Source: Firmicutes bacterium UBA3941 (lineage in GTDB: Bacteria > Bacillota > Clostridia > Caldicoprobacterales > UBA3941). Taken from it: a stretch of 5,605 nucleotides of DNA. The notes beneath the pieces are model-generated. The model ran no database searches. It was not told the DNA's origin and was given only the letters and a program-made list of their open reading frames with translations. Every line of letters starts with the position of its first letter. The first letter of the stretch is position 1. Where the stretch lies: assembly GCA_002385665.1 (NCBI GenBank), contig DGDX01000085.1, positions 1 through 5,605 on the forward strand, written 5' to 3'. The translations under genes and the position numbers were made by a program. This document shows positions 1 through 3,934 of this stretch, one piece after another.

Positions 1-19
1 AGATGTGTATAAGAGACAG
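1..19 (+). other. Tn5/Nextera mosaic-end adapter (sequencing artefact)
   Basis: The first 19 bases, AGATGTGTATAAGAGACAG, are exactly the transposase mosaic-end sequence used in Nextera libraries, in the orientation in which an adapter runs into an insert. They are not part of the genome. They show that this edge is a contig end built from an untrimmed read, and that the adjoining tRNA gene was cut by library preparation rather than by biology. Confidence 0.96.
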
Positions 20-61
20 GGGTTATGAGCCCGACGAGCTACCTGACTGCTCTACTCCGCG
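20..61 (-). tRNA. Initiator tRNA-Met (CAT anticodon), truncated at contig end
   Basis: This is the 5' 42 nt of an initiator (formyl-methionine) tRNA gene; about 35 nt of the 3' half are missing beyond the adapter. Read on the minus strand it begins CGCGGAGTAGAGCAG. The D-arm matches bacterial tRNA-fMet closely, and the anticodon CAT lies at 27-25. Initiator marks are visible: C at position 1, A11:U24 in the D-stem, and GGG before plus CCC after the anticodon loop, the three G:C pairs needed for P-site binding. An elongator tRNA-Met would lack these. It lies downstream of yabR, as in Bacillus subtilis, where tRNA-Met and tRNA-Glu precede spoIIE. The T-arm and acceptor 3' strand cannot be assessed. 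Confidence 0.93.
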
Positions 62-99
62 ACGATAAATATTAAAGCCGCTTGATGACGGCAAATGTA

Positions 100-128
100 A
101 TTGTATAATAGATCGGCATATATGTCAA
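100..128 (-). promoter_or_regulatory. Strong sigma-A promoter of the tRNA-fMet gene, with A-tracts upstream
   Basis: On the minus strand a perfect -35 TTGACA (128-123) is separated by 17 bases from a -10 TACAAT (105-100), which matches 5 of 6 consensus bases. Transcription would start near 93, about 30 nt before the mature tRNA 5' end at 61. Two A-tracts directly upstream of the -35 (positions 149-144 and 139-133, read on minus) resemble an UP element of the kind found at stable-RNA promoters. This is the best promoter in the window. Confidence 0.85.
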
Positions 129-178
129 GGCCTTTTTTTAAAGTTTTTTGAAGAGGTTTATTATACCTGAAACATGAG

Positions 179-206
179 AAACGCATCCATATACATGAAT
201 GCGTTT
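179..206 (-). terminator. Hairpin downstream of yabR, probable terminator of divIC-yabR
   Basis: On the minus strand AAACGCATTCAT and ATGGATGCGTTT form a 12-bp stem, with one U-G pair, around a GTAT tetraloop. It begins about 35 nt after the yabR stop. On the plus strand the same site has a C-A mismatch where minus has U-G, so it fits a minus-strand RNA better. The weakness is the tail: CTCATGTTTC follows rather than a run of T, so it may be a weak terminator or an mRNA 3'-end stabiliser. Confidence 0.55.
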
Positions 207-240
207 TGATTGCTTTGATGATTCGGATACTCTCTTAATG

Positions 241-594
241 CTATCTACCCCTCCAGGACCCCCTACCTCTCTTATTATCTCGATTTTTGATATCCGCCAA
301 TCGCTCCTCACTATCCTTTAAAAACTGAGCCAACCGGTCCTCAAAGGGGATCATGCTCTCCGCCTCTGCCCTTCGAATTGATAATCCTATCTTACCGTTG
401 TCCTCGATGGATAGTACCTTTACCCTCACCCTGTCATTTTGCTTGAGATAATCACGGATGTCCTTTACGTATGCATCGGCTACCTCGGATATGTGTACCA
501 TACCCCTTTCGCCACCCGGGAGATCAATAAAGGCGCCAAAATTTGTAATACCTGAAACCGTTCCCTCCAGAATTTGTCCTACCTTAACTGGCAT
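241..594 (-). CDS. yabR: YabR-type S1 domain RNA-binding protein
   Basis: This 117-aa protein is one S1 RNA-binding domain plus a short charged tail, and is presumed to act in the cytoplasm on RNA or ribosomes. Residues 4-74 form the S1 barrel with the usual signatures: GQILEGTVSGITNFGAFIDL, GMVHISEV and KIGLSIRRAE. Residues 84-103 form a charged helix (FEDRLAQFLKDSEERL). The end (108-117) is rich in Arg and Gly, which may add non-specific RNA contacts. B. subtilis YabR is about 128 aa, so the length fits. The ATG at 594 has an AGAGGAGG site, spaced a rather long 12 nt. It follows divIC by 31 nt with no terminator between, so the two are probably co-transcribed, as in Bacillus. Its precise function is not established in the family; other small S1 proteins such as the YugI/GSP13 type are similar, and synteny decides for YabR. 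Confidence 0.9.
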   Translation of the reverse strand: MPVKVGQILEGTVSGITNFGAFIDLPGGERGMVHISEVADAYVKDIRDYLKQNDRVRVKVLSIEDNGKIGLSIRRAEAESMIPFEDRLAQFLKDSEERLADIKNRDNKRGRGSWRGR

Positions 595-625
595 AAAACA
601 AGGGTTCCTCCTCTAATTATATTTA

Positions 626-910
626 TTATTTTTTTTCGATGAAAATAATTTCACCTTTTTTTACCCAACCTAAACGCTCTCTGGCAACCTTTTCGATGTA
701 TTCCTCGCTCTCGGTAAATTGGATTAGCCGCTCCAGCTCAGCATTGGTATCTTCTGTCTGGGCTATCTGTTCCCTAAGACCTTGTATCTCTTCGTTTTGC
801 TGGTTTAATTTGATCTCCTGTTTGAGCAGGCTAAAGCCAAAGTATCCTAATGCAAGCAATGCTAAAAAGATCTTTAACCTAGGTTTTACAACATATCTTT
901 TCTTCTTCAT
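626..910 (-). CDS. divIC: Septum formation initiator DivIC (FtsB/DivIC family)
   Basis: This 94-aa protein is a small bitopic membrane protein of the divisome. In Firmicutes DivIC pairs with FtsL and DivIB to activate septal peptidoglycan synthesis. The sequence shows a basic cytoplasmic N-terminus (KKKRYVVKPRLK), one membrane span at about 13-30, an extracytoplasmic coiled coil at about 31-66 rich in Gln, Glu and Leu, and the family C-terminal block at 68-90 (SEEYIEKVARERLGWVKKGE). It is shorter than B. subtilis DivIC (about 125 aa), mainly at the N-terminus, as is common in Clostridia. The ATG at 910 has an AGAGG site 9 nt upstream. The 247-bp gap separating it from yabQ suggests its own promoter; yabR follows. 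FtsL is a similar fold, but the C-terminal block and synteny favour DivIC. Confidence 0.93.
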   Translation of the reverse strand: MKKKRYVVKPRLKIFLALLALGYFGFSLLKQEIKLNQQNEEIQGLREQIAQTEDTNAELERLIQFTESEEYIEKVARERLGWVKKGEIIFIEKK

Positions 911-1157
911 TGGATTCTACCTCTTAAAAGATATACGCGCGTCTAGACATGGTCTATAAATATATAAATAGTTTATTGTTGTATATACTATTCGACAGGG
1001 AAAGAAAAAGTCCTCCTTTGTTTTTAAACTTAATTTTATCACCTATGCTAGTTTATTACCCTCCTGCCTTATAAAGGTAATTATCTATTGAACTCTTAGC
1101 AACCAGCACAACTTGACCAACTTGGAATCATGGCTGTGAAACATCCTTCCCGGCAGG
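911..1157. other. Intergenic region before divIC, no gene seen
   Basis: This 247-base AT-rich gap separates yabQ from divIC. I see no ORF with a believable start, and no terminator behind yabQ, so yabPQ transcripts could run on into divIC. It holds an AAAGGAGGA stretch (1019-1011 on minus) with no start codon behind it, a Spo0A-box-like site (997-991), and small palindromes near 935-956 (ACGCGCGT, and TAGAC-N3-GTCTA). No convincing sigma-A promoter pair was found. Confidence 0.6.
989..1015 (-). promoter_or_regulatory. Bipartite element with Spo0A-box-like TGTCGAA upstream of divIC
   Basis: On the minus strand AGGA (1014-1011) is followed after 16 bases by CGAATA (994-989). The 3' part reads TGTCGAA (997-991), which matches the Spo0A box TGNCGAA. 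The same AGGA-N16-CGAATA layout, including TTT at the same offset, occurs upstream of hup at 3842-3817. It lies 78 nt before the divIC start. It is probably regulatory, but which protein or RNA reads it is unknown; Spo0A binding here is an inference from a seven-base match. Confidence 0.4.
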
Positions 1158-1568
1158 TTATAATTCCAGGTTTTCATCTTTCTTCTTTTTGAACTTTTTT
1201 GCCAACCACTTAATGCCCCTGGAAACGGTTCTAAAGGGCCACAGGATGATATTGACCAGGATTTCATAGACCTTTACCAATAATTTTACCAACATACCGC
1301 CTACGATTAGGGAATACAGTCCCCAACCCATACCCAGTCCAATAAAGGTGTAAAATCTAATCTCTCCGCCATTGATCTTAAAGAGCATGGAAAAAGATAT
1401 GAAGACAGCCAAAACCCAGAAAGAGAGATCCAGGATGGCCACAAACCATCGGCCGGGCTTTATAATCATCCTAAAAGCCCTATATAAATCATATACTATG
1501 CCAAGGAGCATACCCCCATACACCGTGGCCAGGAATATATAAGCCTGGTTGGAAGCGGTCATGATCAT
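1158..1568 (-). CDS. yabQ: Spore cortex biosynthesis membrane protein YabQ
   Basis: This 136-aa protein matches the YabQ family, polytopic membrane proteins made in the mother cell and needed for spore cortex formation in B. subtilis, where they localise to the outer forespore membrane. Hydrophobic segments are at about 8-27, 42-64, 71-93 and 95-112, followed by a strongly basic tail (WLAKKFKKKK, 121-130). The family motif GIVYDLYRAFR lies at 23-33, with a DLSFW motif at 47-51. B. subtilis YabQ is longer (about 211 aa), but short forms are normal in Clostridia. It starts 12 nt after the yabP stop, so the two form one transcript. ATG at 1568 is used here; ATG at 1562 is also possible. The only ribosome-binding candidate is AAGGGGG overlapping the yabP stop, followed by CCTCCC, which could pair with it. 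Confidence 0.9.
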   Translation of the reverse strand: MIMTASNQAYIFLATVYGGMLLGIVYDLYRAFRMIIKPGRWFVAILDLSFWVLAVFISFSMLFKINGGEIRFYTFIGLGMGWGLYSLIVGGMLVKLLVKVYEILVNIILWPFRTVSRGIKWLAKKFKKKKDENLEL

Positions 1569-1580
1569 AGGGAGGCCCCC

Positions 1581-1883
1581 TTATCTAAACAGCCTGCTGA
1601 GCAGTCCCTCGCCCTTGCCTTTGGAATAATCGGCGTCGCTGTACTGGAGGGCGATAATCTCCCCCTCTACCAGAAGCTGGCCCTCCTCCAGATTTAACTT
1701 GCTTATATGAAGGTCCACCCCATGAAGGGTGATATACCCAAAATCCGTTGCCAATAATACCGTGGCCTCGTCGAAGCTGTCTACGTCCTGCACTCCGGTT
1801 ATGGTTACCTTTTGCCGGTTCTCCAGCAATATGCTGTGACTCCGACTCCGGGTTGCTTTTTTATCATCCAAATCCCGTATCAT
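1581..1883 (-). CDS. yabP: Sporulation protein YabP
   Basis: This 100-aa soluble protein is YabP, required for spore cortex formation and made in the mother cell under sigma-E in B. subtilis; its biochemical role is unknown. The family core is clear: VTITGVQDVDSFDEATVLLA (26-45) followed by FGYITLHGVDLHISKLNLEE (48-67) and EGQLLVEGEIIALQY (67-81), a mostly beta-strand repeat resembling YqfC. Length equals the B. subtilis protein. YqfC is the main alternative, but position next to yabQ and divIC settles it. The ATG at 1883 has a GAGGGGGG site 5 nt upstream. A candidate sigma-E promoter lies just ahead at 1903-1931, after the terminator of the spoIID-like gene, so yabP starts a new transcription unit. 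Confidence 0.94.
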   Translation of the reverse strand: MIRDLDDKKATRSRSHSILLENRQKVTITGVQDVDSFDEATVLLATDFGYITLHGVDLHISKLNLEEGQLLVEGEIIALQYSDADYSKGKGEGLLSRLFR

Positions 1884-1902
1884 GTTATCCCCCCTCAGAA
1901 AC

Positions 1903-1931
1903 AGTATATGACCGTCCAGGGGGGAGTATTC
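1903..1931 (-). promoter_or_regulatory. Candidate sigma-E promoter of yabP-yabQ
   Basis: On the minus strand GAATACT (1931-1925) is followed after 14 bases by CATATACT (1910-1903). This fits the sigma-E pattern ATA-N16-18-cATAcanT, with N16 between ATA and CATA and one -10 mismatch. The start would be near 1896, giving a very short leader with the GAGGGGGG ribosome site almost at its 5' end. It sits between the upstream terminator and yabP, where a promoter is needed, and yabP is sigma-E dependent in B. subtilis. Confidence 0.6.
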
Positions 1932-1955
1932 GATTTTTTATCTGCAGTAGGATAC

Positions 1956-1986
1956 AAAAAAACCCCGACTCCTTTTGGTCAGGGTT
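1956..1986 (-). terminator. Intrinsic terminator of the spoIID-like gene
   Basis: On the minus strand AACCCTGAC (1986-1978) pairs with GTCGGGGTT (1969-1961), nine pairs including one U-G, around the loop CAAAAGGA. A run of seven T follows (1962-1956). It starts about 8 nt after the stop codon of the spoIID-like gene. This is the strongest terminator in the window and separates that gene from yabP. Confidence 0.9.
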
Positions 1987-1994
1987 CTATTCTG

Positions 1995-3056
1995 CTACTT
2001 CCACATATTAACAATCTCAATTCCTTTGAAATAATGGGAGAGAATCTCCTCCGCCTTTTTTCCCTCCTCTGCCATCTTGTAGGCGCCCCATTGGGACATG
2101 CCCACCCCATGGCCATAACCTCTGCCTTTAAAGACAACCTGATCCCCCTGCATTTCCACCGCATCCAGCATGGTGGACTTTAGATCGGTGCTGGACAGGG
2201 CTACCCTGAAGTCCGGGGCGGAAACCCGGGTATCGTCAAAGGCCAGAACAGTGGTCCGTCCCGATGGGCCTTTTTCTGCTATGGATACCTTGCTGAAATC
2301 CTTTATGGGCTTGCCCATGCTCCCCAGGGCCTCTATAACCTTGGATTTTGGGGCCTTGTATACCCAATTGCTCTCATCGGCGGGGATTTTGGGTGAATCG
2401 TCCGGGGATTCCACCGATTTGATATAGGGGGGATCGCCCTTCTTGTAGTTGAGCCCCTCCTTGGGGGTAGCAGTCTTTCCGGCAGCATTGGAATGAAACC
2501 AACCCTTGACGAACTTGCCCTGGTGTACCATGACAAGGCCCCGGGTTTCGTCCACCGCCTTTTTTATCCTGTCGTTGACCGCCTGGGGGTTCCAGGCCTG
2601 GGCCTCCTCAATGTCCGTGGATATATGGGCCTTACCGAATTTGGACTGGCCCTTTTCATTGATAAATTCCAGAACAAAGGTCCTGGCTATAATGGCCTGG
2701 GCCTTGATGGCCTCAGGGGGCCAATCGTTCTTTATCTCCCCCGCTACAACGTTCTTTATGTATTCTTCCATCTTCATCTCCTGGACGCGGTTTTCATCCT
2801 TGATGAAGACCTTCAGGTTTGGTTCCTGGCCCTGCTCAGCTCCCAGGATTTCCGGAAGCTTTGGCTTTTGTGCCGAATCGTCGGGAGCCGGTTCGCCCTG
2901 TTTTTCTTCCTGCGACGGTACCTGAGGTTCTGAGGGCTCCATGTCCGGAGTCTCCTCAGGGGAGGGCCGTCTAAGGGCACCGCACCCCAGGGTCAGGGCT
3001 ACCACAACCAATATACAAAGCAGTATCTTAAAATAGGATAGTTTTTTATTACCCAT
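1995..3056 (-). CDS. SpoIID/LytB-domain lipoprotein, probable sporulation lytic transglycosylase
   Basis: This 353-aa protein carries a SpoIID/LytB domain. Characterised SpoIID cleaves glycan strands stripped of their stem peptides, together with SpoIIP, during engulfment of the forespore. Residues 1-25 are a lipoprotein signal (K4-K5, hydrophobic 9-23, lipobox LTLGC with Cys25). Residues 31-80 are a Pro/Glu-rich linker. The domain then begins: EEYIKNVVAGEI (97-108), whose Glu107 aligns with the catalytic glutamate of SpoIID, ARTF (124-127), FHSNAAGKT (187-195) and the hallmark GRGYGHGVGMSQWGA (311-325). No cysteine occurs outside the signal region, so the Cys-based metal site described for C. 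difficile SpoIID appears absent. Length is close to B. subtilis SpoIID (about 343 aa), but that protein is not a lipoprotein, so a paralogue is likely and I give no symbol. ATG 3056 has an AGGAGG-type site. Confidence 0.88.
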   Translation of the reverse strand: MGNKKLSYFKILLCILVVVALTLGCGALRRPSPEETPDMEPSEPQVPSQEEKQGEPAPDDSAQKPKLPEILGAEQGQEPNLKVFIKDENRVQEMKMEEYIKNVVAGEIKNDWPPEAIKAQAIIARTFVLEFINEKGQSKFGKAHISTDIEEAQAWNPQAVNDRIKKAVDETRGLVMVHQGKFVKGWFHSNAAGKTATPKEGLNYKKGDPPYIKSVESPDDSPKIPADESNWVYKAPKSKVIEALGSMGKPIKDFSKVSIAEKGPSGRTTVLAFDDTRVSAPDFRVALSSTDLKSTMLDAVEMQGDQVVFKGRGYGHGVGMSQWGAYKMAEEGKKAEEILSHYFKGIEIVNMWK

Positions 3057-3082
3057 GTGTGTTCCTCCTCATCTTATTGCCC

Positions 3083-3113
3083 ATAGTATGATTCTGCCGC
3101 AGAAGCTGTATCT
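3083..3113 (-). promoter_or_regulatory. Candidate sigma-E promoter of the spoIID-like gene
   Basis: On the minus strand AGATACA (3113-3107) is followed after 16 bases by CATACTAT (3090-3083). Counted as ATA-N18-CATA it fits the sigma-E spacing, and the -10 matches cATAcanT at all but one fixed position. The start would be near 3076, giving a 20-nt leader that contains the AGGAGG site. The spacer holds a perfect palindrome, TTCTGC-C-GCAGAA (3092-3104). SpoIID itself is a sigma-E gene in B. subtilis, which supports the call. Confidence 0.5.
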
Positions 3114-3204
3114 ATGATAGAATCACCGGGTCATGGAAACGGAATCAATAATATTATTCGCATAAATGAGGAGAAATACACACAAATTCATATATACAAA
3201 GGCC

Positions 3205-3444
3205 TTAGAGAATACGGTACATCTGGCTGGCGTCTCCCTTGGTGGCATGGGGGGATATGTCCAAAACCTCGTAGCTTCTTATGCCTGTGCCAAACTGAAT
3301 TTCCAGTCTATCCCCCGGCTTAACCTCGGTTCCTGGTTTTGCTACCCTGCCGTTTATGGTGACCCTGCCCTGGCTGCATACCTGATTGGCCACAGTTCTT
3401 CTCTTGATAATCCTGGATACCTTCAGGAACTTGTCCACTCTCAT
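3205..3444 (-). CDS. rqcP: RqcP (YabO), S4-domain ribosome quality control factor
   Basis: This 79-aa protein is almost entirely an S4 RNA-binding domain. RqcP (formerly YabO, Hsp15-related) binds stalled 50S subunits carrying peptidyl-tRNA and works with RqcH to add C-terminal alanine tails that mark incomplete proteins for degradation. The N-terminus MRVDKFLKVSRIIKRRTVAN is nearly the same as B. subtilis RqcP and keeps Arg2 and Arg16, reported as important for rRNA contact. GRVTINGRVAKPGTEVKPGD (26-45) completes the S4 fold. An in-frame ATG at 3504 would add 20 residues but lies inside the hup terminator region; ATG 3444 has a GGGGGG site 7 nt upstream and matches the family start, so I chose it. 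No own promoter is evident, so readthrough from hup is likely. Confidence 0.92.
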   Translation of the reverse strand: MRVDKFLKVSRIIKRRTVANQVCSQGRVTINGRVAKPGTEVKPGDRLEIQFGTGIRSYEVLDISPHATKGDASQMYRIL

Positions 3445-3464
3445 CTCATCACCCCCCAAAAAGT

Positions 3465-3498
3465 AAAAACCGGGGAAACCTAATGGAGGAACCCCGGT
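3465..3498 (-). terminator. Intrinsic terminator between hup and rqcP
   Basis: On the minus strand ACCGGGG (3498-3492) pairs with CCCCGGT (3475-3469), seven pairs, with a further possible CCT/AGG helix inside the loop. TTTTT follows (3469-3465), then a second T-run (3462-3458). It starts about 12 nt after the hup stop and ends only about 20 nt before the rqcP start. It should cap the abundant hup message and leave a fraction to read into rqcP. Confidence 0.85.
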
Positions 3499-3510
3499 CT
3501 TCACAACAAA

Positions 3511-3783
3511 TTATTGTACAGAGTCTTTAAGAGCCTTTCCAGCCTTGAATACAGGAGCCTTGGAGGCAGGTATGACGATCTCTTCTCTGGTTTGGGGATT
3601 CCTCCCTTTTCTCTCAGCCCTATCCCTGACTTCAAATGTACCAAAGCCAACCAGCTGTACTCTTTCACCTTTAGCCAGTGCCTCTGTAATAACACTAATC
3701 ATGGAATTAACGGCCTTCTCAGCGTCCTTTTTTGTCAACTCACTCTTTTCAGCTACGGCTGAAATCAATTCTGCTTTATTCAT
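3511..3783 (-). CDS. hup: DNA-binding protein HU
   Basis: This 90-aa protein is HU, the small nucleoid protein that binds DNA as a homodimer and bends it without strict sequence preference. It begins [20 protein letters not shown], the usual helix-turn-helix dimer body. The HU/IHF signature [20 protein letters not shown] lies at 46-65; Arg53, Arg55, Arg58 and the intercalating Pro63 (NPQT) of the beta arm are present. Length is the standard 90 aa, with no insertion or C-terminal extension. ATG 3783 has a perfect AGGAGG 6 nt upstream, as expected for a highly expressed protein. It lies between mazG and rqcP, an insertion relative to B. subtilis, where hbs maps elsewhere. A terminator follows, so it is largely its own transcription unit. 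HU rather than IHF is indicated by its single-gene form and phylum. Confidence 0.97.
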   Translation of the reverse strand: MNKAELISAVAEKSELTKKDAEKAVNSMISVITEALAKGERVQLVGFGTFEVRDRAERKGRNPQTREEIVIPASKAPVFKAGKALKDSVQ

Positions 3784-3809
3784 ATTAAACCTCCTACAAT
3801 AGTTATCTT

Positions 3810-3843
3810 TATAGCATATTCGCTATAATTCCCCAAATTCCTG
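3810..3843 (-). promoter_or_regulatory. Leader element of hup: bipartite motif overlapping a palindrome
   Basis: On the minus strand AGGA (3842-3839), 16 bases, then CGAATA (3822-3817) repeats the layout found before divIC. Overlapping it, TATAGC-N6-GCTATA (3827-3810) is a perfect 6-bp inverted repeat. The element ends 33 nt before the hup start. A second possible promoter, TTGGGG-N17-TATAAA (3836-3808), would overlap the whole element. It could be an operator or a leader RNA structure; the sequence alone does not decide. Confidence 0.4.
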
Positions 3844-3867
3844 CTTAGTTCTAATATTTTTCTCGAC

Positions 3868-3895
3868 TTTATAAAATTTACACAGAAATTGTGAA
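3868..3895 (-). promoter_or_regulatory. Candidate sigma-A promoter of hup
   Basis: On the minus strand TTCACA (3895-3890), a 16-base spacer, and TATAAA (3873-3868) make a reasonable sigma-A promoter. Transcription would start near 3861, giving a leader of about 77 nt that includes the bipartite motif and the palindrome. The 151-bp gap behind mazG has no obvious terminator, so some mazG transcripts may also reach hup. The alternative is the TTGGGG/TATAAA pair closer to the gene. Confidence 0.4.
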
Positions 3896-3934
3896 GACAT
3901 TCATATGTTTACCAATTATTTCATAAGTTATACA

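Noticed and set aside
20..61. tRNA break as a phage or island attachment site
   Set aside because: The tRNA is cut in its anticodon stem directly by a library adapter, with no integrase or mobile gene in the window.
62..99. GCCG/CGGC mini-hairpin in the tRNA leader followed by T-rich DNA
   Set aside because: Only four pairs with an eight-base loop right at the predicted transcript 5' end; too weak to call an attenuator.
1011..1020. AAAGGAGGA as the ribosome site of a small gene before divIC
   Set aside because: No ATG, GTG or TTG follows at a usable distance on the minus strand, and the frames close quickly. It fits better as half of the bipartite element.
911..1157. Riboswitch or structured RNA before divIC
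   Set aside because: The region is AT-rich with only short palindromes; I see no conserved riboswitch core and no leader terminator.
1085..1267. Minus-strand 60-codon ORF overlapping the end of yabQ
   Set aside because: Its first two thirds are yabQ in another frame and the rest runs into the intergenic gap. YabQ ends normally in a basic tail, so there is no sign of a frameshifted extension, and no ribosome site precedes this ORF.
2493..2933. Plus-strand ORFs opposite the spoIID-like gene
   Set aside because: Both long frames (2493-2933 and 2506-2925) lie wholly inside a well-supported SpoIID/LytB gene, and their composition reflects its codons in reverse.
3445..3504. Extended RqcP start 20 codons upstream
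   Set aside because: The added residues are encoded by the hup terminator hairpin and have no counterpart in RqcP. ATG 3444 has a ribosome site and matches the conserved MRVDKFLKVSR start.
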